A DNA stretch of 64,000 nucleotides from DATENM01 sp045807725 (GTDB lineage Bacteria > Acidobacteriota > Blastocatellia > UBA7656): the NCBI GenBank assembly GCA_045807725.1, contig JBJMGV010000074.1:40454-104453 (forward strand), read 5' to 3'. Below the pieces are notes generated by a model. That model was not told where the DNA came from. It worked only from the letters and a program-made list of their open reading frames with translations, and made no database searches. A program made the position numbers and the translations under genes. Shown here piece by piece: positions 40,300 through 49,922 of this stretch. Position 1 is the stretch's first letter, and each line of letters opens with the position of its first letter.

Positions 40300-42549
40300 T
40301 TATTTCTTCTTCACGAAGCGCACCCAGTAGGGCACGCGCATCACTTGCCCTTGCGAATCCGTGACTGTGACGAAGCCGGTGTAATCGCGTTTCTCGGCGC
40401 TCTTGACCGCATTGATGGCCAGCGTCGCCGTCGCGCTCTGTCCCGGCGCGAGCGTCACCGTCGCCGGCGAATTCAACGCTACGCTAACGCCATCGCCGGG
40501 GTCGAGTTGTTGTACGCTGAAGGTGTAGGTGTCCTGCTGACTGCTTGTGTTTAGAATGCTGAAACGGAAGGTTGTCGCTACGGGTTTCTTCAGCTTCAGA
40601 ATGCCAAAGCTCAAGCTCGCTGGAGAGAACGTTGCGCTGACGGTCGCCGCGTGCGCCAGATCAACGCGCCCCGCGCCCATTGATAACAGGCCGGCGCTGG
40701 TCGTCTTGGCCGATGTCGTAGAGACGCCGGTCATCGCTGAACTCATCAACGCCGACTTCACCTGCGCGGGCAACCAGTCCGGGTGCTGTTGGATGATGAG
40801 CGCGGCAGACCCGGCCACGTGCGGCGTCGCCTGGCTGGTTCCGCGCACGGCGCTGAAGCCAGACGGATCGTCCGAGGTGATCGTCGCCGAATAAATGTTG
40901 TCGCCCGGCGCGGCAATGTCCGGCTTGAATGCCTCTAAGATCGTCGGCCCGCGCGAGCTGAACGTAGACATAATGTCCGACACACTCACCGAGGCGAACA
41001 GCGGCGCGATGTTGACGGTCGCGTCCGTGTGCGACTGGATGAAGGCTTGCAGCGACAGCCCGGCTGTGCGTCCAATCAAGACCGACGGAATCGTTGTGCC
41101 ATCAACCTGCATGGTCAGCAGATTGTCGCCGCCATCCGCGCCTAAGGCGAGGTCTTTGTTGTAGACGATGACCGCACGAGCGCCCGCCGCCGCCGCGTTA
41201 TTCACTTTGACTACAAAGGTGCAGTCGCCGCGTTCAACGAGCGCCACCTTGCCTGCGAGCGAGCCGGGCGTAAGGGTCGGGCAGCCGAGATCACTGACAC
41301 TGGTCATCGGCAGGTTGGTGTAGCTGTTATCGAAATGCGTCGAGCTGCCAGAGCCAATAGCGACGGCCATGCTCTGGAGAGCGGACGGAACCGGCGAAGG
41401 ACCATTGACCAACGCCGCCGCTCCGACAAAGTGAGAGTTAGTAATCGAGGCTACAGTGATAGCCGACGGCGCGATGCCGGGAGAGCCGATGGTCATCTGA
41501 TCGTCTACGCCGCCTGTGCCGGAATTGCCCGCTGCGATAGCGACAACCATGCCGCTTGCGACCGCCGATTCGACGGTGCGGGCGAGAAAGTCGAGCTGCG
41601 CCGTCGCGTCCGCGCCGAGGCTTAGATTGGCGACGTTGAAGCCGTCGCGCACGGCCTCGTCAAGCCCCGCCGCGATCATGTCGGTCGAGCCGCTGCCGCC
41701 TTTGCCGAGCACGCGATAGTTTCCTAAGTAGGCGCGTGGCGCAACGCCGCTCACCAGGCCGAGCGGCGTCAAGGTGCCGAAGTTGCCGGCGGCGATACCC
41801 GCGACGTTTGAGCCGTGCCCGTTCTCGTCTTTGGCTGAAGGATCGCTGGCCGTGTCGCTGATGAACGACTTGGCTACGATGACTTTGTTATTCGTCAGCG
41901 ACTGGCTGCCATTGTTGAAGCGCGGAAAGCCGGGCGGCGCGTTGTAGCCGGCGTCGTTGAAGAACGGGTTGGTGATGTCTATGCCGGTGTCGAGGATGGC
42001 GACACGGACGCCCGCGCCGGCGTTGCTCGCGCCGCCGAGACGCTCCCACATCGCCGGCGCGTTGATCAGCGGCACGCTGCTGTCGAGCATCGTGTGGAAC
42101 TCGCGCACCAACTCGACGCGCTTGACGCCGGGCAGCGCCGACAGCGCCGCGATCTCGGTCCCGCGCGCTTCGACCGAGACGGCATTGGCCACCGCACGCA
42201 TCTCGGCGCGGACGCGCAACGCCGGTGCGACGAGCCGCGCGCGGGCTTTGAAATCTTCCTGCTCGCCGCGCAACTGGCTTTCCATTGCGATGGCTTCAGC
42301 CGATGAAAAGTCGTTGCGCTGGCCGCGCTGCATCATCGAGATTTGAGCGCGCCGACGTTCAACCAGCGGGGCGCTTTCCAACTCGATAATGGCTCGCACC
42401 GTGCCGGTGGATTTCAGCGCCTGTTCAATCGGCGACTGGTCAATGCGCGCGGCGGTCTGCGCCGCCAGCGTGTGCGCGGGGCCGATCAACGACTGGGCCG
42501 CGAGCACCGCAGCCAGCATCACTCTGGGTAGAAAGAAGCGTTTTGTCAT
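40300..42549 (-). CDS. Secreted subtilisin-like peptidase (S8) with PA domain
   Basis: A 749-residue secreted protease. A signal peptide (residues 1-30) is followed by an I9-type prodomain (about 35-155, ending LPGVKRVELV). The catalytic domain has VAILDTGID, DENGHGSNVAG and RGTSQATPHVAGSAAL (Asp, His, Ser); the oxyanion Asn is in AIAAGNSG. A PA domain is inserted before the catalytic Ser, with LVERGDCTFVVKVNNAAAAG. The C-terminus is a fibronectin/CARDB-like beta domain. The ATG at 42549 has AGGTGA upstream; two nearby alternative starts add two or three residues. Confidence 0.92.
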   Translation of the reverse strand: MTKRFFLPRVMLAAVLAAQSLIGPAHTLAAQTAARIDQSPIEQALKSTGTVRAIIELESAPLVERRRAQISMMQRGQRNDFSSAEAIAMESQLRGEQEDFKARARLVAPALRVRAEMRAVANAVSVEARGTEIAALSALPGVKRVELVREFHTMLDSSVPLINAPAMWERLGGASNAGAGVRVAILDTGIDITNPFFNDAGYNAPPGFPRFNNGSQSLTNNKVIVAKSFISDTASDPSAKDENGHGSNVAGIAAGNFGTLTPLGLVSGVAPRAYLGNYRVLGKGGSGSTDMIAAGLDEAVRDGFNVANLSLGADATAQLDFLARTVESAVASGMVVAIAAGNSGTGGVDDQMTIGSPGIAPSAITVASITNSHFVGAAALVNGPSPVPSALQSMAVAIGSGSSTHFDNSYTNLPMTSVSDLGCPTLTPGSLAGKVALVERGDCTFVVKVNNAAAAGARAVIVYNKDLALGADGGDNLLTMQVDGTTIPSVLIGRTAGLSLQAFIQSHTDATVNIAPLFASVSVSDIMSTFSSRGPTILEAFKPDIAAPGDNIYSATITSDDPSGFSAVRGTSQATPHVAGSAALIIQQHPDWLPAQVKSALMSSAMTGVSTTSAKTTSAGLLSMGAGRVDLAHAATVSATFSPASLSFGILKLKKPVATTFRFSILNTSSQQDTYTFSVQQLDPGDGVSVALNSPATVTLAPGQSATATLAINAVKSAEKRDYTGFVTVTDSQGQVMRVPYWVRFVKKK

Positions 42550-42671
42550 GTACATCACCTACTATGGCAGCGGCGCGGGCGCGGCCTTTAATCTGCAATG
42601 AATCGTTGGGAGATGGATACTGCGAATTGAGATCGTGTCTTGAAATTCGACTCTCGCGCCAAAGGCGCGCT

Positions 42672-42845
42672 GAGAAGGTAGCCAGAGGTGAAACCTCTGG
42701 ACTGATCGGCGAACTCCTTCCCGCGTTGAAGACGCGGCAGATGTTCTGGCGCTCCTTCAGAGCGCGGCGATCATATGCTACTGCATTCCAGACGTTGCAC
42801 GCCTGGCTACCTTCTTCCAGAGGTTTCACCTCTGGCTACCTTCTC
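42672..42845. repeat. 29-bp perfect inverted repeat in the intergenic region
   Basis: The arms 42672-42700 and 42817-42845 are perfectly complementary, and each contains its own CCAGAGGT/ACCTCTGG hairpin. The 116 bp between them holds shorter versions of the same words (CTGGCTACCTTC). The 371-base interval 42550-42920 contains no gene. Confidence 0.85.
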
Positions 42846-42920
42846 GCTGCCGCTTCGCGGCTTACGATAACTTCAACATCAATGCGCTAAGCCAGAATGC
42901 GTTAAGCCAGCGCCGCACGA

Positions 42921-44237
42921 TCAGAGCCGGATGATTTTGCTCTCGGCTTCCGGCACGTTCAGCTTGCGCGTCGCATTGCGCGAATCGATGACCAGCGGCG
43001 CGAGGCGAACGACGCGCGCGTAATCAATCACTGAATGATCCGTGACGATCACCGCGCAGTCGCATTGGCTCAACGCTTCATCCGTCAACTCACTGTTTGT
43101 CAGCACGCCCTTGCCGTCGAGATTCATCTCGGCGATGTACGGGTCGTGATAGCTGACTTCTGCGCCCTTGTGCAGCAGTTGGTCCACAATGCCCAATGCA
43201 GGCGACTCGCGCACGTCGTTGATGTCGCGCTTGTAAGCGACGCCGAGCACCAGCACCCGTGAGCCTTTCAGCGGCTTGCTGTGATCGTTCAAGCCGTCCT
43301 GCACTAAGCGGACGACGTGCTGCGGCATATGCGAGTTGACTTCTTCAGCCAGGCTGATGAAGCGCGCCTCGAAGCCGTGCAGCCGCGCCTTCCACGACAG
43401 GTAATGCGGGTCGAGCGGAATGCAGTGGCCGCCGATGCCGGGGCCTGGATAAAATGCCATAAAGCCGAAGGGCTTGGTCGCCGCCGCCTGGATCACATCC
43501 CACGAATCGATGTTCAGGTGATAGCAGAGCTGCGCGATTTCGTTGACCAGTCCGATGTTCACCGAGCGGAATGTGTTCTCCAACAGCTTGGCGGTTTCGG
43601 CGACGCGGGCGCTGGTCACTTTATGCACGCGCTCGACGATGGTCTGATAGAGCGCCCCTGCGACTTCGGTTGACTGGTGGCTGACGCCGCCGACCACTTT
43701 CGGGATGTTGTGAGTTTGAAACTGCGGGTTGCCCGGATCGACGCGCTCCGGCGAGAAGGCTAGAAAGAAGTCTTCATCCAATTTAAGGCCGGTCTCTTCG
43801 AGCATCGGCATCAGCACCTCGTCGGTCGTGCCGGGATAGGTCGTGGATTCGAGCACGATCAGTTGCGGCGAATGCAGGTACGTCTTCACCTGTTCGCTGG
43901 CGGCCAGTATGTAAGAGATGTCCGGCTCTTTGGTCTTGCGCAGCGGCGTTGGCACGCAGATGACGACGGCGTCGCATTCAGTGAGCTTCGAGAAATCGGT
44001 CGTCGCTTCAAGCTTGCCGTGTTCGACGAGCGCCGCGACGTGCTCGGTCGGCACGTCGGGAATGTGCGAGCGGCCCGCGTTGATGTTAGCGACGCGCGGC
44101 TCGTCAACGTCAAAGCCGATGGCGCGCAAGCCGCCGCGCCCGAACTCGACCGCCAGCGGCAGTCCCACATAACCCAGACCGATCACGCCAACCGTGGCGC
44201 GTCGCTCGCTGATCTTCTTCAACAACTCATCACTCAT
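42921..44237 (-). CDS. Nucleotide-sugar 6-dehydrogenase (UDP-GlcNAc/ManNAc type, WbpA-like)
   Basis: A 438-residue NAD-dependent enzyme that oxidises a UDP-sugar to its uronic acid for O-antigen or capsule. The dinucleotide fold is VGVIGLGYVGLPLAVEF (residues 16-32), followed by VVICVPTPL, ESTTYPGTTDE, SPERVDPGNPQF, the Lys/Asn stretch AETAKLLENTFRSVNIGLVN and the catalytic Cys in GIGGHCIPLDP. The C-terminal VLVLGVAYKRDINDVRESPA binds UDP. The SPERVDPG and KRDINDVRESPA signatures favour UDP-N-acetylhexosamine dehydrogenases over UDP-glucose dehydrogenase. It starts a polysaccharide/LPS cluster. Confidence 0.92.
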   Translation of the reverse strand: MSDELLKKISERRATVGVIGLGYVGLPLAVEFGRGGLRAIGFDVDEPRVANINAGRSHIPDVPTEHVAALVEHGKLEATTDFSKLTECDAVVICVPTPLRKTKEPDISYILAASEQVKTYLHSPQLIVLESTTYPGTTDEVLMPMLEETGLKLDEDFFLAFSPERVDPGNPQFQTHNIPKVVGGVSHQSTEVAGALYQTIVERVHKVTSARVAETAKLLENTFRSVNIGLVNEIAQLCYHLNIDSWDVIQAAATKPFGFMAFYPGPGIGGHCIPLDPHYLSWKARLHGFEARFISLAEEVNSHMPQHVVRLVQDGLNDHSKPLKGSRVLVLGVAYKRDINDVRESPALGIVDQLLHKGAEVSYHDPYIAEMNLDGKGVLTNSELTDEALSQCDCAVIVTDHSVIDYARVVRLAPLVIDSRNATRKLNVPEAESKIIRL

Positions 44238-44332
44238 TCGTTAGTCCCCATTGTGATAACTTCACCTTGCCGAATCCACGCAGGCAAGAGTTATGTAACT
44301 ATGCTCAACTCGCGTCCGTCAACAGAAAAATC

Positions 44333-45313
44333 TCACATCGTCGCCAGCAACTCGTCGCGGGTGACAGTGGCCGTGCCGACTTTGCCGACGACGACGCCGG
44401 CAGCGTGATTGGCAAGGATAGCCGCTTCCGCGAAGGTTGCGCCCGCCGCCAGCGCCAGCGCCAGCGTCGCAATCACCGTGTCGCCTGCGCCGGTCACGTC
44501 GTACACTTCGCGGGCGACGGTCGGAATGCGCGTCACCTCGCCATCATCAGTGAACAGCGCCATGCCTTCTTCGCCGCGCGTAATCAACACGGCGCGGCAA
44601 TCAATCGCCGCGAGCAGGCGGCGACCCGCTTCGTTCAGGCTAGCTTCGTCTTCAATCTCAAGCGCCGCCGCTTCTGCCGCCTCTTGATTGTTCGGCGTGA
44701 TGACAGTTACAGGCTGATAGCCGGCGAAGTTACGCAGCTTCGGGTCAAGACAGACCGGAACGTTGCGCCGCCGCACCGCCTGCAACGTCTCCGCGAGCAC
44801 GCGCGGCGTCAACAAGCCTTTACGGTAATCGGAAACGACCACCGCGTCGGCGGTATCGAGCGCGGCGATGAAGCGCGCGATGATGGCGTCTTCGATAGCC
44901 GTCGAGATAGGCGCGCGGCTTTCGCGGTCGGCGCGCACGACCTGCTGATTATGCGCGATGATGCGTGTCTTCAATGTCGTCGCGCGCTCCGCATCAACGA
45001 TCAAGTCATCGCTTGCGACGCCGATCTCTTGAAAGGCAGCGCGCAGACGGTCAGTATTCGCATCATTGCCGACAACGCCGACCGGCGCAGGCTGCGCGCC
45101 GAGCGCGACCAGATTGGCGGCGACGTTGCCCGCGCCGCCAAGCACCAGCGTTTGACGTTCGACTTCGACGACCGGAACCGGCGCTTCGGGCGAGATGCGT
45201 CGCACACGGCCCCAGATGAATTCGTCAAGCATCAGGTCGCCGAGCACCAGCATCCGGCGACCTGCGAACCCTGCGGTCAATTGTTCAGCGCGCGCTCGCG
45301 CCAGCGTCAACAT
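44333..45313 (-). CDS. hldA: D-glycero-beta-D-manno-heptose-7-phosphate kinase
   Basis: A 326-residue PfkB/ribokinase-fold kinase of ADP-heptose synthesis. The RfaE kinase signatures are present: MLVLGDLMLDEFIWGRVRRI, SPEAPVPVVEV, LGGAGNVAANL, VVSDYRKGLLT and the C-terminal anion hole DVTGAGDTVIATLALALA with the catalytic Asp. There is no C-terminal cytidylyltransferase domain, so the bifunctional HldE form is excluded and a separate HldC-type enzyme is expected elsewhere. It lies between the sugar dehydrogenase and a heptosyltransferase, all on the minus strand. Confidence 0.9.
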   Translation of the reverse strand: MLTLARARAEQLTAGFAGRRMLVLGDLMLDEFIWGRVRRISPEAPVPVVEVERQTLVLGGAGNVAANLVALGAQPAPVGVVGNDANTDRLRAAFQEIGVASDDLIVDAERATTLKTRIIAHNQQVVRADRESRAPISTAIEDAIIARFIAALDTADAVVVSDYRKGLLTPRVLAETLQAVRRRNVPVCLDPKLRNFAGYQPVTVITPNNQEAAEAAALEIEDEASLNEAGRRLLAAIDCRAVLITRGEEGMALFTDDGEVTRIPTVAREVYDVTGAGDTVIATLALALAAGATFAEAAILANHAAGVVVGKVGTATVTRDELLATM

Positions 45314-45320
45314 AGCAATG

Positions 45321-45570
45321 GGTGTCGGGGGTCAGGCGTCGGGGGCCGGTGTAGCCGGCTATTCGACTCCGTTGCCCGAATTGTTACGTTCGTAATAGAA
45401 CGTCCTGGATAATATCAAGATGACCGCTAACTGGCGACCGGAGCCAGTTCCAAGACATCGTCTACAGCGGCGATCACTTCACTCGTCGGCACGCGGCGAA
45501 TCGCAAATGAGCCATCCGCATCCGGCCTGTTCGTATCTTTTTGGCCCCCGGCCCCTACCTCCCGGCCCTC
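45321..45570. repeat. Inverted pair of G-rich GGGGTCGGGGGCCGG repeats (pair 1)
   Basis: A G-rich arm (45321-45351) upstream of the kinase start faces a C-rich arm (45543-45570) inside the 3' end of the heptosyltransferase gene. The latter is translated as the VGAGG segment of that protein. Confidence 0.75.
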
Positions 45571-46536
45571 GACTATGCGATAAGGCGAATCGGTCCAGGG
45601 ATGCCAGACCGCCGCGTTCGATGAGCCGAACACCGCGACTAGCGGACGGCGCAACGCCGCCGCGATGTGCATCGGCCCGCTGTCGTTGCCGACGAAGACG
45701 CGCGACAGCTTGATTAAAGCCATCAGTTCTTTCAAGGTCAGCCCGCCGAGCGTTACCGCGCCGGCTTGCTTTGCGACTTTCGCAGCGAGCGCGTCCTGCC
45801 CCGGCGCGGCGACGACGACGCTCGCCAGTCGCCAGCGGTCGCGCAAATGCGCGGCGACTTCGATGAATCCCGCTTCGGTCCAGCGCTTCGATTCAAACGC
45901 TGCCGCCGGCGCGATGATGGCGAAGCGACCTTGATGAATCTCATCGCCGACGCGTGTGCTGTCAGCCTGCGCGCGACAGGCGGCTTCGAGCTTTTCACGC
46001 GCGCTGCGCTCGGCATCATTTGAGATGGCGAGACTCAACTGCGGTCGCGCCAAGGGCCAAGGCACGCCGGCCCAGTGCAACAGCGCCAACTGCTGCTCGA
46101 CGCTGTGCAGTTGCGCGCGTCCCAGTATCACGTCGGGATCGGGCGCGCGCAGGTCGAGCCATTGCGAATGGCGATAGCCGCGATAACCAACCGTCCGCCT
46201 CGCGCCCGCCAGCCGCGTCAAGGTCGTCGCCGTCGTGCCGCCGTGCAGGTTGAACGCTACGTCGTAACGCGCGCGGCGCAACTCGCGGATGACCCGCGCG
46301 CGGGCGGCAAATGATTTGCCGGTGACAAAGAGCCGATCAACCAGCGGGTAGTCTTCAAGGATCGGCGCGGCCAATGGCTCGCTAACGACGGCGACTTTGA
46401 TATCGGGTCGCCACGCCTTGAGCGCCTCAAGGCACGGCGTCATCAGCACGGTGTCGCCGATAGAGCGCAGCCGGATCAGCAGGACGCTGCGCACCCTGGA
46501 CCAGTCCGGCAGGTTGGTGGACGGGTCAGACCTCAC
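45427..46536 (-). CDS. Glycosyltransferase family 9 (ADP-heptose:LPS heptosyltransferase-like)
   Basis: A 369-residue GT-B enzyme: VLLIRLRSIGDTVLMTPCLE near the N-terminus, FNLHGGTTATTL, AAFESKRWTEAGF and the nucleotide-binding FVGNDSGPMHIAAAL. The family transfers heptose from ADP-heptose to the inner LPS core at the cytoplasmic face of the membrane. The GTG start at 46536 overlaps the stop of the Trm112-like gene (GTGA). Near the C-terminus, EVGAGGQKD is encoded by a G-rich dispersed repeat and probably is an insertion. Confidence 0.88.
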   Translation of the reverse strand: MRSDPSTNLPDWSRVRSVLLIRLRSIGDTVLMTPCLEALKAWRPDIKVAVVSEPLAAPILEDYPLVDRLFVTGKSFAARARVIRELRRARYDVAFNLHGGTTATTLTRLAGARRTVGYRGYRHSQWLDLRAPDPDVILGRAQLHSVEQQLALLHWAGVPWPLARPQLSLAISNDAERSAREKLEAACRAQADSTRVGDEIHQGRFAIIAPAAAFESKRWTEAGFIEVAAHLRDRWRLASVVVAAPGQDALAAKVAKQAGAVTLGGLTLKELMALIKLSRVFVGNDSGPMHIAAALRRPLVAVFGSSNAAVWHPWTDSPYRIVEGREVGAGGQKDTNRPDADGSFAIRRVPTSEVIAAVDDVLELAPVAS

Positions 46537-46703
46537 GCCTCGATCACAGCTTCATCGATGAGCATCACCGGGATGTCGTCTTTGATGGGATAAACGCGGT
46601 GGCACTGCGGACATTTCAAGCCGCTGCCATCCGCTTTCATCTCGACCTTCACCTTGCAGGCGGGACAGGCAAGGATTTCAAGTAACCGCTCGCTTACAGC
46701 CAC
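46533..46703 (-). CDS. Trm112-like zinc-ribbon protein (YcaR family)
   Basis: A 56-residue protein starting at GTG 46703, placed by a strong AGGAGGT seven bases upstream. The sequence reads MAVSERLLEILACPACKVKV with a first CxxC, then LKCPQCHRVYPIKDDIPVML with a second CxxC and the family's IKDDIPVML ending. Trm112-like proteins in bacteria are small zinc proteins often next to LPS genes, and eukaryotic Trm112 activates methyltransferases. The GTGA overlap with the downstream glycosyltransferase implies translational coupling. It is short enough to be missed by length filters. Confidence 0.9.
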   Translation of the reverse strand: MAVSERLLEILACPACKVKVEMKADGSGLKCPQCHRVYPIKDDIPVMLIDEAVIEA

Positions 46704-46936
46704 CTCGCACCTCCTATCAACGAACGGTTCAGTCTATCAAAGGCAAAAGGCAAAAGGCAAAAGCGACGCGGCGACGCGCGGAAAGAGGAGCGGTTCATCC
46801 CTGTGTCCTTCCCTCGCCCTGTCGTCGCGTCGCCGTGTCGCTCTTCACGTCAGGTTGGCGGCGCTGTTAAACTGAAAGAGGCATCCGCTCGTATGGCTCT
46901 TTTGCTGATCCTCGTGACAACTGGAATTGATCCTTG

Positions 46937-47941
46937 ATGCGTCAGCGCGCATCGGTCAGCCATCACGCGCACACGACCCGGAGTTTCATCGTGACTAGAC
47001 GTTTCGCGCAGCAACTTATCTCGGCTCTCATCGTCGCCGCCTGCATAACGGCGACAGGTTCAGGGCAGGACGATGTCATCAAGCTCAAAGCCGATCTTGT
47101 CACTGTCGATGCGACGGTGACGGACAAAGATGGCAACTTCATTCGCAACCTCAAAGCCGATGACTTTGCGATCTACGAAGACGGCATCGCGCAAAAGCTC
47201 GACTTCTTTGAAGCGAGCGAGCAGGCGGCGCTGAGTCGCCCGCTGGCGGTCGTCGTCGCCATCGACACGTCGGGCAGCATCAAGCCTGAAGAGATTCAGC
47301 GTCAGCGTGAAGCCACCGAGAATTTTATGCGGCTCGTGCGGCCCGAATCGGTCTTTGCCGTGCTCGCCTTTAACAGCGAGATTCGCGTCCTGCAAGATTT
47401 CACCAGCGACCCGCGCAAGATCAGCGCCGCCTTTCAGAAGATCGGCGAAGTCACCGGCTCATCGCGCATCTTCGGCTCGATTGACAAGGCGGTCTCGATG
47501 CTCAAGCGTGCGCCGCGCTTTCGCCAGGGCCGCCGCCTGCGCCGCGTCGTCATTGTATTAACGGACGGCTACGATAACGTCTCGCCGCCTGAACAGAGCG
47601 ATTTGATTCGCCGCGCCAACGACGCCGAAGTGACCGTCTTCTCGATCACCCTGCCGTCGTATATGCCGGGCGGCCCGTCGGACAGGCGCGTGATGACGCT
47701 GCTCGACGTATCGCGCATCGTGCCGATGACCGGCGGCGCGGACTTTTCAGCCGACACGCGCGACTTCTCGCCGGTCTTCAAATCCATCGCTGAAGAGATA
47801 CGATCCGGCTACACGCTGGCCTACTATCCGCCGGAAGCCAGTCGCCGCGACGGGCGCGTTCACCAGATACGCATCGAATGTAAGCGCGTCGGCGCGATCA
47901 TCCGCGCCAGCCGCACCAGCTATCAAGCGCCAGCGAAATGA
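46937..47941 (+). CDS. Secreted VWFA-related-domain protein
   Basis: A 334-residue protein with an N-terminal export signal (hydrophobic LISALIVAACITATG) and an early beta region VTVDATVTDKDGNFIRNLKADDFAIYEDG, the hallmark of the VWFA-related family that is strongly expanded in Acidobacteriota. The VWA domain has the MIDAS motif DTSGS and VIVLTDGYDN. Such proteins are thought to mediate metal-dependent binding outside the cell; the partner is unknown. The start is uncertain: ATG 46937 gives a long N-region, while GTG 46991 (MTRRFAQQLISAL) gives a more typical signal peptide. Confidence 0.87.
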   Translation: MRQRASVSHHAHTTRSFIVTRRFAQQLISALIVAACITATGSGQDDVIKLKADLVTVDATVTDKDGNFIRNLKADDFAIYEDGIAQKLDFFEASEQAALSRPLAVVVAIDTSGSIKPEEIQRQREATENFMRLVRPESVFAVLAFNSEIRVLQDFTSDPRKISAAFQKIGEVTGSSRIFGSIDKAVSMLKRAPRFRQGRRLRRVVIVLTDGYDNVSPPEQSDLIRRANDAEVTVFSITLPSYMPGGPSDRRVMTLLDVSRIVPMTGGADFSADTRDFSPVFKSIAEEIRSGYTLAYYPPEASRRDGRVHQIRIECKRVGAIIRASRTSYQAPAK

Positions 47942-47962
47942 ACGTCAGGCGTTAATGATCCG

Positions 47963-48391
47963 ATGGCCAATCAACGCAATGCCAATCCGCAGGCCGCGCC
48001 GCCTTCAGTAGCGCAGACTGCGCCGCTTCAATCCGGCGTGCTCTCGTCACCTGCTGATCAAATGCTGGAACGAGCAATCGCCGAAACGCTCAAGGCTCCG
48101 GCAACGCAGCGCGCTCGACTCTTCGAGCAATTCGTCGGCGAGATCGAAGTTTTCATGATTGCACACCCTGCCGAACGGCCCTGGACCTGTACCATCTACA
48201 CGGGCACGGATGGCTCTCGCGTCTTTCGAGGCGGCGTTGGCCACTCGCTGGTAATTGACGTAAGCGGTCGGCTCTGGCGCGCCCGCAGCTACGAGGATTT
48301 TGAAACGACCTACACGCTCACTGACAACTCGTGCGAGATTGACTGTCTCACGCCGCTTTACGCGCAGATGCGCGAGTATCTGCCTCGTTGA
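47963..48391 (+). CDS. Conserved-looking hypothetical protein
   Basis: A 142-residue soluble protein not recognised. The N-terminus (1-50) is Ala/Pro/Gln-rich and low in complexity; the C-terminal 90 residues have a compact alpha/beta pattern (RPWTCTIYTGTDGSRVFRGG, VGHSLVIDVSGRLWRARSYE, YTLTDNSCEIDCLTPLYAQM). Three Cys residues are in the second half. It starts 21 bp after the VWFA gene stop, so it may share its transcript. Coding-type codon use supports a real gene. Confidence 0.65.
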   Translation: MANQRNANPQAAPPSVAQTAPLQSGVLSSPADQMLERAIAETLKAPATQRARLFEQFVGEIEVFMIAHPAERPWTCTIYTGTDGSRVFRGGVGHSLVIDVSGRLWRARSYEDFETTYTLTDNSCEIDCLTPLYAQMREYLPR

Positions 48392-48499
48392 GTGTTCCGT
48401 TGTCGCTGAATCAAAGTGGTAGCCAAAGCCTGCCGCATCCGTTACCATTGAAGTTTACGTTGATCCATAAATTCGTCACAGAAAGCAGTGCCATAGCGA

Positions 48500-49858
48500 A
48501 TGTCTGAAAAGAAGAAGATCGGAATGGTGAGCCTGGGCTGTCCAAAGAACCTTGTTGATAGCGAGGTGATGATGGGCTTGCTGGCGCGACAAGGGTACGA
48601 GCTGACCAACGACTCGGCGGAGGCCGACGTGCTGGTGGTCAATACGTGCGGCTTCATTGATTCGGCGCGGCAGGAATCGGTCGAGACGATTCTCGAAATG
48701 GCGCAGTTCAAACAGACGGGCCGCGCTAAACAACTCATCGTTGCCGGCTGCTTGGTCGAGCGTTACCGCGATGAATTGAAGCAGGAGATTCCAGAGATCG
48801 ACGCGCTGATCGGCGTCAATCAGCTCACAGAGATCGAGACGGTCGTCGCCTCGAATGCGCCGCGCAGCCTGCCGATTTATAGCGACGGCGCGAGCGTGCC
48901 TGAGCTTTACCTCTACGACGAGACGACGCCGCGATTGCGCGCCACCGCGCCCTACACCTCTTACGTCAAGATCGCCGAGGGCTGCGACCACACCTGCGCC
49001 TTCTGCATCATCCCACGACTGCGCGGCGTCTTCCGCTCGCGCTCGCCCGAATCGATCCTGCACGAAGTCGAATCGCTCGCCGCGCAAGGCGTCAAAGAGT
49101 TCGTGCTGATCTCGCAAGACACAACAGCTTACGGCACTGACCTGAATTTGAAAGACGGTCTCGCGCGGCTGGTCGAAGCAATCAGCCATGTGCCCGGCGT
49201 CGAGTGGGTGCGGTTTCTTTATTGTTATCCCACGAACATCAGCGACGAGCTGCTGCGCGTGATGGCCGAGCGACCGAATGTCTGCAAGTACTTCGACATT
49301 CCTTTGCAGCACGCCAGCCGTCGCGTCCTTCAGCGCATGCGGCGCGGCGGCGCGCGCGCGGCTTACGAGCGGTTGATTGCGCGCATACGCGAGCGCGTGC
49401 CCGGTGTTGCCGTGCGTACGACCTTCATCGTCGGCTTCCCCGGCGAGCGCGAAGAGGACTTTGAAGAGTTAGTCGAGTTTGTGCGCGCCGTCGAGTTCGA
49501 CCGCGTTGGCGTGTTTACCTATTCAGACGAAGAGCACTCTGCTGGCTATGCGCTCGACGAAAAAGTGGACGCGAAGACGATCAAGCAGCGCGAGCGCCGC
49601 TTGATGAAAGAGCAGGCGCGGATTTCGCGCCGACGCAACCGCCAACTGGTCGGCAAGCAAGTTAAGGTCTTGCTCGAAGGCCGCTCGAAAGAGAGCGACC
49701 TGTTGCTCGAAGGCCGTATGGAGACGCAAGCGCCTGAGATAGACGGCGCGGTGTTGATCAACGACTTGCCTGAAGGCCGTGACGTTCGGCCCGGCGATTT
49801 CGTCACAGTTGAGATTACCGAAGCGCACGACTACGACCTCATCGGTCGCATCGTCTGA
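48500..49858 (+). CDS. rimO: Ribosomal protein S12 methylthiotransferase
   Basis: A 452-residue radical SAM enzyme that methylthiolates Asp89 of ribosomal protein S12. The N-terminal cluster cysteines are Cys14, Cys50 and Cys84 (GCPK, NTCGFID, AGCL). The radical SAM motif is Cys162-x3-Cys166-x2-Cys169 in EGCDHTCAFCIIPRLRG. The C-terminal TRAM domain (about residues 388-450) is present. RimO is distinguished from MiaB by SLGCPKNLVDSE and FIVGFPGEREEDF with TYSDEEHSAGY. Length is normal. Confidence 0.95.
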   Translation: MSEKKKIGMVSLGCPKNLVDSEVMMGLLARQGYELTNDSAEADVLVVNTCGFIDSARQESVETILEMAQFKQTGRAKQLIVAGCLVERYRDELKQEIPEIDALIGVNQLTEIETVVASNAPRSLPIYSDGASVPELYLYDETTPRLRATAPYTSYVKIAEGCDHTCAFCIIPRLRGVFRSRSPESILHEVESLAAQGVKEFVLISQDTTAYGTDLNLKDGLARLVEAISHVPGVEWVRFLYCYPTNISDELLRVMAERPNVCKYFDIPLQHASRRVLQRMRRGGARAAYERLIARIRERVPGVAVRTTFIVGFPGEREEDFEELVEFVRAVEFDRVGVFTYSDEEHSAGYALDEKVDAKTIKQRERRLMKEQARISRRRNRQLVGKQVKVLLEGRSKESDLLLEGRMETQAPEIDGAVLINDLPEGRDVRPGDFVTVEITEAHDYDLIGRIV

Positions 49859-49922
49859 AGATGGCGCGGCGTTCCGCCTCTTGTTGGTGTGTGGTAGAAT
49901 CGGCCCGCAACGAGGAAGGGTT

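Noticed and set aside
44333..45313. Bifunctional HldE
   Set aside because: Only the kinase domain is present; there is no cytidylyltransferase domain or HxGH motif.
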